Notes under the pieces: model-generated
The model's input: the letters and a program-made list of their open reading frames with translations, nothing else
The model's database searches: none
What the model was told of the DNA's origin: nothing
Translations under genes and position numbers: made by a program
From: Bubalus kerabau
Taxonomy: Eukaryota; Chordata; Mammalia; Artiodactyla; Bovidae
Direction: 5' to 3'
DNA length: 64,000 nucleotides
NCBI RefSeq assembly: GCF_029407905.1
Contig: NC_073630.1
Coordinates: 49,811,001 to 49,875,000, forward strand
Shown here: in pieces, positions 33,131 through 43,843 of the stretch
How positions within the stretch are numbered: the stretch's first letter is position 1
How the letters are laid out: each line of letters opens with the position of its first letter

Positions 33131-33145
33131 CCCCCCCCCCCCCCC
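33131..33145 (+). repeat. C15 homopolymer
   Basis: Fifteen consecutive C after 'aacacacact'. Unusual in this AT-rich setting and likely length-variable. Confidence 0.9.
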
Positions 33146-33189
33146 ATTGCAGGTGTAAGCCTCCTACTTAGAAGCACTGCCTGCTTCCT

Positions 33190-33660
33190 ATAGGCCTGAT
33201 TATGGATGGGTCATTGAAACCTTTTGGCCCTTAGTAGCCCCATCTCTGGGTTTCCCTGGTAGCTCAGCTGGTAAAGAATCCGCCTGCAATGCAGGAGACC
33301 CTAGTTCAATTCCTGGGTTGAGAAGCTGCCCTGGAGAAGGGATAGGCTACCCACTCTAGTATTCTTGGGCTTCCCTGGTGGCTCAAATGATAAAGAATCT
33401 GCCTGCAATGTGGGAGAGCTGGGTTCAATCCCTCGGTTGGGAAGATCCCCTGGAGGAGGGCATGGCAACCCACTCCAGTATTCTTGCTGGGAAATCCCAT
33501 GGACAGAGGAGCCTGGTGGGCTACAGTCCATGGGATTGCAAAGAGTTGGACACGATAGAGTAACTAAGAACACAGCACAGCACAACCCCATCTCTATAAT
33601 GTGGATAATACAAACTTCATAGGGCTGTTGAGAAGATGAAATAATAAAAGTACCTCTCCT
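33190..33660 (+). mobile_element. MIR SINE, split by Bov-tA dimer
   Basis: 'gggtcattgaaaccttttgg' before and 'ataatgtggataatacaaac', 'catagggctgttgagaagat' after the insertion rejoin into one sense MIR. Confidence 0.78.
33248..33585 (+). mobile_element. Dimeric Bov-tA SINE with shared TSD
   Basis: The first unit (33248-33367) has head, B box and part of the body, then stops at 'ctagtattctt'. A complete second unit begins at 'gggcttccctggtggctc' (33368). A single TSD 'ccccatctct' surrounds the pair (33238-33247, 33586-33595). Confidence 0.94.
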
Positions 33661-33734
33661 GATATCTGAGTCCCCTAGTAAGACCTTGATCCTTTGAATT
33701 CCAAACCCAGCTCCACCAGGAAGGATTTATTTGA

Positions 33735-34105
33735 CCTTGATCAAGTTCCTTTTACTTCTCAGTCAGCTTTCTGGTCTGTAAAACAAGGAGAATGAATGCA
33801 TGCTAAGTCTCTTCAGTCAAGTCTGACTCTTTGCAACCCTATGGACGGTAGCCTACCAGGCTCCTCTGTCCATGAGATCCTCCAGGCAAGAATACTGGAG
33901 TGGATTACCATGCCCTCCTCCAGGGGATCTTCCCAACCCAGGGATCAAACCTGCGTTTCTTACATCTCCTGCATTGGCAGGCAGCTTCTTTACCACTAGT
34001 GCCACTCGTAACTTTCACATGGGGAGAAAATAAAAGGGAGCACGTGACATGCTGAACACTTGCTTGGCACGTAGCTCACTAGCTGTCTAGGTATCATCAT
34101 GACTG
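33735..34105 (+). mobile_element. MIR SINE, split by Bov-tA
   Basis: 'tgaccttgatcaagttcctt', 'gtctgtaaaacaaggaga' before, and 'catgctgaacacttgcttgg' after, the Bov-tA at 33797-34008. Confidence 0.7.
33797..34008 (-). mobile_element. Bov-tA SINE inside MIR
   Basis: Inverted body 'ctcctctgtccatgagatcc', inverted B box 'gggatcaaacctgcg' and head 'ccactagtgccac'. The head end is slightly shortened. Confidence 0.93.
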
Positions 34106-35550
34106 TTGTTGCTGGAGGTCACAGAGCCGGCGAGAGACAAAATCAGTTAATGAACCCTAGCCTGTCTGCCTCCGAGTACATGTGCTTCAGCCTCTGTTGG
34201 GACATACACACAACAGACATGAGACACAATCATTTTCAGAGTGGCTCTGGGAGAGGATTTTATTGGCAGTTAAAGACAAGTGGGTGGCAACGATTCCAGA
34301 GAGCTTCCAAAAGCCATGGGGTTGCAGGAAGATATTTAAAGGAGGCAGGTGGCTGGGCAGATGGGGGTGGCAGGGTTTACACACTCAGGACAGCCGGGAC
34401 AACGGCTCAGAGGAGTGAGTGGCAGCGGCTGCAAGACGCCGGCTTTGTTGGAACAAAGCAGCAGGTGAGGGCCACAGAGAGTCCACACTCCAGGCACTCA
34501 GGGAGGGCTGAGGCAGAATAAAACCCTTGGCAGGGAGACGGCAGCCCCATTTGCCTTTTTCAATCAATCAAACAACAATTGAGGGACCAGCCCTGAAACA
34601 AAGCTGGGTCTCCCTCCCTCCCTCCCATGCAGCCTCCTTTCAAACATCAGATCATAGTTGAACTTCTGAGAACTCCTCCTCCCTCCTGAAGCCACGAGCA
34701 GTTGTACAGATATTCATTTTTATTATTGAGCTCCTATTTCTGCTTTTGCCATCACCGCAGATCAGTTTGGGTTTTGTCTCCCAGCCAAGAGTTTTTCATA
34801 TTTTCCAGATCACTCAAAAGACTGTATGTGCTGCCTGGAGCAGGTTTAAGGAACAATCTGAGATTTCTTTCTGAATAAGCAGTTATTTGTACTTTGTTTT
34901 GCTTTTCTTAGTTACTGAAGAGAAACAGTGACATAAAGAAAGCACTGGTAACACAGCACTGAGCAGCACAAATGTCAGTGGTAGTGACTTTCAAACAAAT
35001 AGTCACATTGTCAGGCGCACAAGGGTCTCATTGAGGAAATCTGTGCAGTGACTGCTAAGGGGGTTTAACACTTTAGGCACAATGTAATCAAGGAAAGAAC
35101 TGTAAACTTTGCACAGAGTGACCTCGGAAGGGACTAAAAGGAAATGCCAACTCAAGATCCCAGCATACATTTTCAGACCAGTCACAGTATGTTGAGGCAG
35201 GGCGGGGTGGGGAGAGCCTGATAGAGTGAAACATTGTTTATGGGGAAATGGGGAACATTCCCTAATTATTGCAATGATTATGGTAAATCCAGTTACATTC
35301 TGTTTCATTCTCTATTTTAATAATTTTAATTATGGTTCTACACAAAGCCAAAGGTTTTTTTTAAAATGAGATGTACAATGCATTTTACCATTTTGCAATA
35401 TTTTTCTTTTAAAGGTTATTATTGTAAAGAAAATAGAATTCCTTTAGAAGAAATTTAAGTAAATACCTAGAACTCCCACCAGCCCCTTCCCAGAGCCTTT
35501 GGCATATAACAATATGGGCAAAATTTGTCTGTCCTGCCCCCCTATTCAGG
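34106..35550. other. Repeat-poor stretch
   Basis: No recognised interspersed repeat for 1.4 kb. A 140-codon plus-strand frame at 34099-34521 (TTG/ATG starts, Gln/Arg/Gly-rich) shows no domain. A (CCCT)n pyrimidine tract lies at 34609-34627. GC is raised at 34370-34520. Confidence 0.4.
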
Positions 35551-35713
35551 GTTGCCAAATTTAGCAAATAAAAACACAGGATGTCTAGTTAAATTTGAAT
35601 TTCAGATAAACTATAATTTTTTTAGTATAAGTATGTTCCAAACATTGTTCAGGAGCTACTAAAAAATTATTTGTTGTTTAAATTTAACTGGGGATCCTAT
35701 ATTTAATTTGACC
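35551..35713. mobile_element. Palindromic MITE-like element
   Basis: The left arm (35551-35637) and right arm (35657-35713) are near reverse complements: 'agttaaatttgaatttcaga' opposite 'gtttaaatttaactgggg', and 'ttttagta' opposite 'tactaaaa'. The right arm lacks about 11 nt. This has the form of a mammal-wide non-autonomous DNA transposon or foldback element; family not certain. Confidence 0.7.
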
Positions 35714-35719
35714 ACATCA

Positions 35720-36012
35720 TTCCAATTGACTATAGATGTCTAGGTTTATTTCTGGACTCTGTTCTCTATCTGATCTCTGTATCTATATTTACACATATAC
35801 TACATAGTCCTGGGATTACTACAGCTTTGTAGCGAGTTTTGATATGGGTCTGAGTCTTCCAAATTTGTTGTTTTTTAAAAGATTATTTTGGCTATTCTGG
35901 GCCCTTTCTATTTCAACATGAATTTTAGGACCAGACGGACAATTCCTGCAGAAAAATCAGTTGTCATTTTCATAGAGATTGCATTGAATCTGTAGATTAG
36001 CTTGAGGAGTAC

Positions 36013-36051
<39 letters not shown>

Positions 36052-36430
36052 GTTTATTTATTTGGCTGTGCTGGATCTTTAGTTGTGGCATGTGGGGTCT
36101 AGTTCCCTGACCAGGAACCAAACTCAGGGCCCTTGCATTGGGAGTGTGCAATCTGAGCCACTGGACCACCAGCGAAGTGCTTGCCATCTTAACCATCTTA
36201 AATTTCCAATCCATGAAAATAAGCTGTTTTCTATTAATTTGGTTTTTCATTTATTTATTTCATGCTCTGTAGTTTCCAGTGCACAAGTCTTACACTCTTT
36301 TGTTAAACTTATTCCTAAGTACTTTTTTCTTTTCCAAATAGAAGTAGGTGTTGTAAATAGAATTTTCTTAATTTCATTTTCAGATTGTTGATTTCTAGCA
36401 TATGAAAATAAAATTTATTTTAGTATACTA
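35720..36430 (-). mobile_element. L1 ORF2 relic, split by CHR-2
   Basis: Inverted ORF2: 'tactacagctttgtagcgag', 'gattattttggctattctgg' and 'attgcattgaatctgtagat' are conserved stretches downstream of the reverse-transcriptase core; 'cttattcctaagtacttttt' follows the CHR-2. No open frame remains. Confidence 0.85.
36010..36182 (-). mobile_element. CHR-2 type SINE with (TA)n tail
   Basis: A (TA)n microsatellite at 36016-36048 forms the tail, then 'gtttatttatttggctgtgc', 'agttccctgaccaggaacc', head 'actggaccaccagcgaagtg'. It splits the L1 ORF2 relic. Confidence 0.88.
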
Positions 36431-36959
36431 TAATATTTAAGAGTGTAAGTTTGAAAACCTATTGTTCTAGTGAAATATAATTCACATTCTGATTGTCTGC
36501 TACCGGGACATTAACTTCTCTGTGACTTTCAGTAACGTGGCTCTTTGGGAAAATGCTGCTGGCTCTGGCCAAGGGACCATAAGCATGTGACCTGTTAGAC
36601 TGTGGGCTCAGGTACACCTGCAGAGGTGCAGGAGGCAAGAACCCCACAGGCAGATGTGCTGCCCTTCAGTACTTTAACCGCCAGGCTCTCTCACCGGACT
36701 TCAAACTCGCTGAGAGCTTAACAAGACCTTCTGTACAATTCTCTCTCAAAAGCAGGCACCAGTTTGGTGTTTGCTCTATGTATTTTGTCAGACTCATTGA
36801 CTAAGTGGAGAAGGGAAAATGGAACTGCTCAGGGGACAGAGCTCAAGGGGATCTTTTTTGCTGAGGGACCTCACAGCCTACTGTCAGGTTTGACTCATCC
36901 ATACTCACCCTGTTCATAAAAAGAAAGGTCTGTAAGGCTGTAAAGTACTATCTATTATC
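36431..36959. other. No recognised feature
   Basis: Unique sequence of moderate GC between two L1 relics. Confidence 0.4.
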
Positions 36960-37372
36960 TATTGGACATATTGTAATATTTTTATTGCAGTCACTTCATA
37001 GTATCTTTTTAAAATATGTGGTACAGCAAAATGTCCCTTATTGTTCTTGTTCAAGATTCTCTTGACAATTTTTGAATTTTTATTTTTTTGTATCCTTTTC
37101 ATTACTGGGTCCTTAGTGGGATTTTGACTGGATTCAATAACATTTTTATATTAACTTGGGAAGGATTTGTATTTTCATAATTTTTTTCTAATCCAAGATT
37201 TTGGTATGTCTCTCCATTTATTCAAGACATGTTTTATTTCCTTTAATTAAATTTTATAACTTTGTTCATATACATTCTAGACTTCCCTTGTTAAATTTAT
37301 TCATGACACTATTTTTAAAGAATTTATTTTGTAATTTCTATGTATAACTCTATTTCTAATATGCAGAGAAGT
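36960..37372 (-). mobile_element. L1 ORF2 relic (downstream piece)
   Basis: 'tggattcaataacatttttat', 'ttattcaagacatgttttat' and 'aattaaattttataactttg' fit inverted ORF2 just downstream of the RT core. Probably the continuation of the piece at 38395-38630. Confidence 0.65.
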
Positions 37373-37384
37373 TACTGCTTTTTA

Positions 37385-37900
37385 AAAATATTTACCTTAG
37401 CAGCCACTAAGGAAAACAGTATGGAGGTTCCTTACAAAACTAAAATTATAACTACTATGCTGCTGCTGCTGCTAAGTCTCTTCAGTCATGCCCGACTCTG
37501 TGCAACCCCATAAATGGCAGTCCACCAGGCTCCCCTGTCCCTGGGATTCTCCAGGCAAGAACACTGGAGTGGGCTGCCATTTCCTTCTCCAGTACATGAA
37601 ATTGAAAAGTGAAAGAGAAGTCACTCAGTCGTGTCCGACTCTTAGCGACCCCATGGACTGCAACCTACAAGGCTCCTCCGTCCATGGGATTTTCCAGGCA
37701 AGAGTACTGGAGTGGGGTGCCAATGCCTTCTCTGATATATGATCCAGTAACTCCACTTCTCGATATGTATCAGGAACAAACAAAAACTCTAATTTGAAAA
37801 GACACATGTACCCCAATGTTCATAGCAGCACTATTTATAATAGCCAAGACAGGGAAATAGCCCAGGTGCCCATCAACAGATGACTGGCTTAAGAAGATAT

Positions 37901-37936
<36 letters not shown>

Positions 37937-38390
37937 CAGTGGAATATTACTTGGTCTTAGAAAAAAAAAATACTGCCATTTGCAACAAATGGATGGACTT
38001 AGAGAACATTATGCTTAGTGAAGTAAATCAGAGAAAGATACTGTATGATAGCACTTATATGTGGATCTATAAAAAGATAGAAAAGATAATATAAGTGAAT
38101 CTACGTATAAAACAGAAACAGATTCACAGACAGAAAACAGACTTATGGCTACCAAAGTGGGATGGAGGGGACAAATTTGGAGTGTGAGATTAACAGATAC
38201 AAACTATTATACATAAAATAGATAAGCAACAAGAATTTACTGTGTAACACAGTGAATTACATTCAATATCTTGTAATAATCTATAAAAGAATATATCTGA
38301 AAAAAACAATGGAATCACTATGTGGCATACCTGACACTAACACAATATGATAAGTCAACTATACTTAAATTTTTTAAATTTATCTTATAT
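37385..38390 (+). mobile_element. L1 3' end, split by Bov-A2
   Basis: 'gaaaacagtatggaggttcc', 'caatgttcatagcagcacta', 'acttagagaacattatgctt' and 'agaaacagattcacagacag' are the sense L1 ORF2 tail and 3' UTR. A (TA)n microsatellite is at 37900-37933. Inserted in the opposite direction into an older L1. Confidence 0.88.
37460..37733 (-). mobile_element. Bov-A2 SINE inside L1
   Basis: Begins with (CTG)n, the inverted (CAG)n tail, then two inverted Bov-A units. It splits the L1 between 'aactactatg' and 'atgatccagtaac'. Confidence 0.93.
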
Positions 38391-38394
38391 TCAG

Positions 38395-38630
38395 TGACTC
38401 TATCAGTTATCTTGGTGGTTTTAATGTTTTGAGTCATTTGGGATTTCCAGGCATAGAAGTATATTATATGTAAACAAAAATATTAATATATTTGCCTTTT
38501 CTTTTTCATGATTTGAAATTCTCATTTGCTTTTCCTGTCTTATTTCATAGTAGAACCTCCCAAATAATGCTAAGTGATAGGGGTGACATTTATTTACTTA
38601 TTACTGAAGTCAAGAGTATTTGCTTTTGAA
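38395..38630 (-). mobile_element. L1 ORF2 relic (RT region)
   Basis: 'agttatcttggtggttttaa', 'cttttcctgtcttatttcat' and 'aatgctaagtgataggggtg' fit the inverted reverse-transcriptase region. Together with 36960-37372 it makes one old L1 broken by the L1 at 37385-38390. Confidence 0.65.
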
Positions 38631-38727
38631 AATTTTGTAACCAAAACAAACTTTAATACCAAACAAGAAAGTAAACTATATCGTTTTGGAGATATAGCAA
38701 CAACTATATGTAGAAGTTATATAATGC

Positions 38728-39103
38728 ATTGATGCCTTCAAACTGTGGTGTTGGAGAAGGCTCTTGAGAGTCCCTTGGACTGTAAGGAGATCAAACCAGT
38801 CAATCCTAAAGGAAATCAACTGAATATTCACTGGAAGGACTGATGCTGAAGCTGAAACTCCAATATTTTGGCCACCTGACGCAAAGCACCGACTCACTGG
38901 AAAAGATCCTGATGCTGGGAAAGATTGACGGCAGGAGTAGAAGGGGGGTGACAGAGGATAAGATGGTTGGATGGCACCACCAAATCAGTGGACATGAGTT
39001 TGAGCAAACTTCAGGAGACAGTGAAGGACAGGGAAGCCTGGCATGCTGCAGCTCATGGGTTCGCAAAGAGTCAGACACAACTTAGTGACTGAACAACAAC
39101 AAA
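38728..39103 (+). mobile_element. BovB LINE 3' end
   Basis: 5'-truncated BovB with 'aactgtggtgttggagaagg', 'gactgatgctgaagctgaaa' and 'cacaacttagtgactgaaca'. The ORF2 C terminus is recognisable (LQYFGHL, DSLEKILMLGKI) but then frameshifts, so it is inactive. BovB entered ruminants horizontally and supplied the Bov-A part of the Bov SINEs. Confidence 0.95.
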
Positions 39104-39593
39104 ATTGATGAATATAGATAGAAGGATAATACTTAATAACTCCTTGAATGCAGAGTAAACTTGAATCTCCAATGGAGACTTGGAGGAATTTTTCATCCCC
39201 TAAATTCTTAAAAGAAGCGATGGGAGAGAGGAGCCAGAAAGAATCTGATACATCCAAGATGGCAGAGTAAGAGTTCAAAGATTAGGAACAGCTGGGGAGA
39301 ACAAGAGACCACAGAACAGAAAGCAGGATTTTCTTGGGCAAAAGCCAAGAACACCAACTGGGAGGTGACCACTAAGTCAAAACAGTTTAATACAGAAGCC
39401 AGAGAGGGAATATGAAGCTCTGATTGGAAAGAATCTTGAAGATTAATTCAAAGTCTTGACAAGCAGCTTCTACAACAGTTTTTCAAACTTTCAAAATACA
39501 ACTTGTCATCTTCCTATTGGTGCAGTAGAGCTCTTTGCCTAGCACAGTGTTTTGTATATAGCTGGTCATTAAAAAAATTTTTGTCCTTGAATT
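39104..39593. other. No recognised feature
   Basis: Unique sequence between BovB and an L1 insertion. Confidence 0.4.
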
Positions 39594-39607
39594 AATAGAC
39601 AAGGAGA

Positions 39608-39835
39608 CCATATGTAAAATAGATAGCCGATGGGAAATTGCTGTATGGCTCAGGAAACTCAAACAGGGGCTCTATATCAACCTAGAGGGGTGGGATGGGG
39701 AGGGAGGTGGGAGGGATGTTCAAAAGGGAGGGGATATGTGTATACCTATGGCTGACTCGTGTTGAGGTTTGACAGAAAATAACAAAAATCTGTAAAGCAA
39801 CCATCCTTCAGTAAAAAAATTAATTAATTAAAAGA
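39608..39835 (+). mobile_element. 5'-truncated L1 with TSD
   Basis: Only the L1 3' UTR end is present: 'gaaattgctgtatggctcag', the G-rich 'gggatggggagggaggtggg', 'ctatggctgactcgtgttga' and an A/T tail. Perfect 14-nt TSD 'aatagacaaggaga' at 39594-39607 and 39836-39849. Confidence 0.94.
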
Positions 39836-39944
39836 AATAGACAAGGAGAGAGAAAAACAATAGCACCTCAAAAGCCAAAGAAAAAGTGACAATATCTAAA
39901 TGCCAAAAGACTTTTGAAAAGTCTTTTTTTTAAGAAAGCATTTT

Positions 39945-40680
39945 ATTAAGCTAGAATGCATAAAGAAAAGAGTACAAATTATCTAGCTCAATAAATTATT
40001 ACATCCAAGTAACCACCACTGAAAATAAGAAATTGAGTATCAGCAGTTCCCCAGAAGTTCCCTTTAAGCCCCCTCCTAGCCACTACCCTCTCTAGGGGTA
40101 CTCACAGAACACCACAGATTTTAGCTGTTTTTAGAAATTGTATAAATAAAATCACATACTTTTGTGTGTGTGTATATAAACATAAGAAGTATGTACTTTT
40201 TCATATCTGGCTTCTTTTGTTTAACATTGTATTTCTGAGATTCCTCCATGTTATTGCAATATGTAGCAATAATTTCTTTATTCTCACTGCTATATAATAA
40301 TTGATTATATGAACATATCACAGTTTATTTATCCAATCTATTGTTGATGGGCATTAGGGATGTTTCCAGATTGGAAGTATTATAGCGATGCTGTGAACAT
40401 TTTACTACATGACTTTTGATGAACATATTAAGTTTCTATAGGGTGTTCATCAGGGAATGGAATTGCCTGGTCATAGACATTTGTATTTTCAGCTTTAATA
40501 GATATTTTTAGACAGTTTTCTAAGTAGTTATACCAATTTGTGTTCCTACTAACAATATAAAGGAGGTCCAGTTACTCTATATCCTCACAATCCTGGTTTG
40601 TCTATTTTAAACATTTTGGTGGATATATAATAGTATTGCATTGTAGTTTTAATTTGCATTTTCCTGATAACTAATGAGAT
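39945..40680 (-). mobile_element. Ancient L1 3' UTR
   Basis: 'tctggcttcttttgtttaac', 'gagattcctccatgttattg', 'tatccaatctattgttgatg', 'gaatggaattgcctggtcat' and 'aatttgcattttcctgataa' are inverted L1M 3' UTR hallmarks. Confidence 0.85.
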
Positions 40681-41214
40681 TAAGTGGTGACTTTTTTGGT
40701 TGCAAAATTAAATCATGCCTACGGTAAAATATCCAACAACAGTATAAAAAATAAAGCCAGTGGTATCAGCTTCCTAGTCTTAGAAGCTAAGGCTATAGAG
40801 TGTAGACACAAGTCTTCTCAAAGCAGAGTTCATGGAACTCTGTGTTTCCACCGACATACTCTTTTAAGTCCACATATTTTCTTTACAAAATGAAATTTTG
40901 TGGTTACATTTTTGAGATAAACTAAAATATTGTTGTAAGTATTATTTCAATCATCTGAATGACCAGCTTCAAGCCAAGTATTGCCAACCAATGTAGGTGC
41001 CTTTATTTACTATTATATTTGATTGCCATGATGTCAAGTCAAGGACTAAGAGAAACAGAACAGAGGCAAACCTAGTAGGCTGGCTGCAACTGCAGACTCA
41101 GTGACGTCAGGTGCACTGGAGGAAGACAGGCGTCCAGGTGGCTTGAACAGAGAAGAACAGTGGGAGAATAACATTACCACAGGAGTGAAAAGCCAAATAA
41201 AAGAATCCAATGAG
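40681..41214. other. No recognised feature
   Basis: AT-rich unique sequence. Confidence 0.4.
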
Positions 41215-41305
41215 GGATTTCCCTGTGATTAGGACTCGGAGCTTTCACCGCTGGGCTGGGTATCTAAGATCCCTCTCACAGTGAGGCCAGAAAGGCTGCA
41301 AGGAT
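41215..41305 (+). mobile_element. CHR-2 type SINE, degenerate
   Basis: 'gagggatttccctgtgatta', 'ggactcggagctttcaccgc' and 'atctaagatccctctcaca' resemble a CHR-2 with the B box lost. Confidence 0.5.
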
Positions 41306-41332
41306 GTAGACCATAGAGTTTCTATAGGTTTA

Positions 41333-41370
41333 AATAGTTTTGTTTTATTTTTTTTAATAGTTTTGTTTTA
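41333..41370. repeat. 15-bp direct repeat around T-run
   Basis: 'aatagttttgtttta' at 41333-41347 and 41356-41370, separated by eight T; resembles a minimal poly(A) insertion in inverted orientation. Confidence 0.8.
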
Positions 41371-41751
41371 ATATAATTTTTAAACTTGCCTCCAGTTCTA
41401 TCACTGCATATGTAAGAATTATAAGCATAAGGAGCTCATAACAGCTTTCTGGTTGTACATTTTAAAGTCACATTCTTTGAAACTGACTTAAATCAATAAT
41501 AAATTTTTATTCCCTATCGGAGTTGCATACATTGCTCAAGTCTGAGAAACACTAACCTAATAGGTAACTTCATGCAGAATTTCTAGGTGAGGACTATCAT
41601 GATGGGAAAACATCAGGACAAACACTCAAACAGGACTTTGGCTGCAGAATATCAGCTTTTGAACTTGAATGTGGATTTAAGCGTCATTGTTTCTCTAATC
41701 TGAAGGCAGACTGAATGATTCATAAAACTGAGCATATCAGAATGACTAGAG
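41371..41751. other. No recognised feature
   Basis: AT-rich unique sequence. Confidence 0.4.
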
Positions 41752-41862
41752 AATTTCGCTGGTAGTCCAGTTAAGATTCTGTGCTCCCAATACAGGAAGC
41801 ACAAGTTCCATCCCTGATGGTGGAACTAAGATCCCACATACCACACAGTGCAGTACTTTACT
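41752..41862 (+). mobile_element. CHR-2 type SINE
   Basis: 'gctggtagtccagttaagat', 'ctcccaatacaggaagcaca', 'agttccatccctgatggtgg' and 'aactaagatcccacatacca' are a diverged but complete CHR-2. Confidence 0.85.
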
Positions 41863-41944
41863 TTCTTTTAAAAACCAAAAAGTAAAAGTAAAACAAAATG
41901 TTATAGGTAAAAAGAAAGAAAAAGACTGGGCCTACAAACTAGGC

Positions 41945-42110
41945 TGGTTTTGCTTCCTCTACCACATTTGAACTGTGTCTGTCCCTTATCTAAACTAGAG
42001 ATTGACAATAATATGAAACTTGCATGTTTGTTGGAAAGATTATATTTAACATATTTAAAGCATCTGGGGAATATTACTGGTGTTTAATGACAGCCACTGA
42101 TATTACAGGG
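41945..42110 (+). mobile_element. MIR SINE
   Basis: 'gtcccttatctaaactagag', 'attgacaataatatgaaac' and 'acatatttaaagcatctggg'. Unusually similar to the copy at 43844. Confidence 0.65.
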
Positions 42111-42397
42111 ACATTTGACCTGTAGGTTTTTGGGCAGGTTCCATGAGCTTTATATCATGCTTAAGTTCTTTCCACACTTAGGAAAATATTCTAAACTGAG
42201 TGACTAAATATTATACATATAACCAAAGCAGTATCTGCCAGTGCCATTATAGCATACAAAATACAAACAAAACAAAGTGAAAACTATTAAGAGTTTAATT
42301 CACTGAATTTTTATCAACTTCTCCTGATCAGTTAAATTTTTTAAAGCAGTTATTTTAACTGTCAACATTGGAAGTGTTTCTGAAGTCTGCCAATCCA

Positions 42398-42560
42398 CTT
42401 TTTTTTTTACTGAAGTATAGCTGATTTACAATGTCGTGCCAATCTCTGCTGTACAGCAGTGATTCAGTTATATGCATATATACATTTTTTATGTTCTTTT
42501 CTATTATGATTTTTCACAGGATATTGAATATGGTTCCTTGTGCTATACATTATGACACTT
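42398..42560 (-). mobile_element. L1 3' UTR fragment
   Basis: 'ctgaagtatagctgatttac', 'tgtacagcagtgattcagtt' and 'aggatattgaatatggttcc' are the inverted L1 3' end common in artiodactyls. Confidence 0.85.
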
Positions 42561-42641
42561 TAGACAGTAAAATTTTGTGGATTTGCCTTAACATCACTGG
42601 TCAGACTAAAATCATTGACATGTGAATGTCTATGTGGGTAT

Positions 42642-42914
42642 GGGGCTTTCTTGCTAGCTCAGTTGGTAAAGAATCCACCTGCAATGCAGGAGACCATAGT
42701 TCGATTCTTGGGTTGGGAAGCTCCGATGGAGAAGGGATAGGCTACCCACTCCAGTATTCTTGGGCTCGACCTGGGCTCGATTCTTGGGTTAGGAAGATCC
42801 CGTGGAGAAGGGAAAGGCTACCCACTCCAGTATTCTGGCCTGGAGAATTCCATGGAATGTATAGTCCATGGGGTCGCAAAGAGTTAGACACGACTGAGCG
42901 ACTTTCACTTTCAC
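42642..42914 (+). mobile_element. Dimeric Bov-tA SINE with shared TSD
   Basis: The first unit (42642-42763) runs from head through B box 'tagttcgattcttgggttgg' to 'tccagtattcttggg'. The second unit starts at its own B-box region ('gggctcgattcttgggtta') and continues to the 3' end. TSD 'gtgggtat' at 42634-42641 and 42915-42922. Confidence 0.9.
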
Positions 42915-42922
42915 GTGGGTAT

Positions 42923-43431
42923 AAATGTATAAAACATACATGAAATTGAGCTATATAGACATTGACTTCGACTCATAAACTGGAAGTTTATTTTTGTATT
43001 TATGAAAATCTTAACACCTGCTTGCTTTGCTGTGATGAATAATTTTTATTCTATAATTGGAATGTAATGGGGGGATTCTTGTCCCTCTGAGTTTAGATAA
43101 AGTAATCATATTTGAAATAGTTACACGGTCTAAAACAATATTAGTACAAAATGATGGTAATCATATTTAAAGATTCTGGAATTTTGCTTTACTTATAAAG
43201 CCCATCTTCCCCCTTATTAGTAAAAAGAACACTGAGTAACAAGGTTGGGGGACATGCCTAACTGTGTCTGCTCTGAGCTTCAGAATCTGTCCAGTCTCCC
43301 CCACTTCTACTGCAGCCTTCTTGAGGCACATCACCCTGCACCCAGACAAGAGCAATAGTATCTCAGTTGGTTTATTTGTGTCCACTCCAGCCCCTTCTAA
43401 TCCACTCTGCATACAATGTGTCAGCTTGTTG
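42923..43431. other. No recognised feature
   Basis: AT-rich unique sequence. Confidence 0.4.
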
Positions 43432-43642
43432 TTCAGTTGCCAAGTCCTGTCCAACTCTTCAGGATCCTATGAACTGCAGCATGCCAGGCTTCCCTGTCCA
43501 TCACCATCTCCCGGAGTTTGCCCAAGTTCATGTCCATTGAATCACTGATACCATCCAACCATCTCATCCTCTGTTGCCCGCTTCTCTTCTACCTTCAGTC
43601 TTTCCCAGCATCAGGGTCTTTTCCAGTGAAAAGTGTCAGATT
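43432..43642 (-). mobile_element. BovB LINE 3' end
   Basis: Inverted: 'ggatcctatgaactgcagca', 'ccggagtttgcccaagttca', 'caaccatctcatcctctgtt' and 'agcatcagggtcttttccag'. Strongly 5' truncated. Confidence 0.93.
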
Positions 43643-43843
43643 GGCCTTTCTTAACTACAAAACAAATCAAGTCATTGCCTGCTTAAGACTATTCCTAAAC
43701 TGTCCCAGGCTTCTTTCTCCCACCTCTAATCACACCATTATTCTCCTGCTCACTGTGCTGCAGCTTCATTGGCTTTCTTTCTTCAAATCCTACAAATGCA
43801 TCCCCACTTTAGAGTCTTAGCACTTACTGCCCTTGGCACCACC

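Noticed and set aside
34099..34521. 140-codon plus-strand frame
   Set aside because: Overlaps the tail of a MIR, has no domain and no supporting splice or promoter signals.
37900..37933. Origin-like AT-rich element
   Set aside because: A plain (TA)n microsatellite inside an L1 3' end.
38843..39085. Possible gene encoding LQYFGHL...DSLEK
   Set aside because: It is the decayed C terminus of BovB ORF2, truncated and frameshifted.
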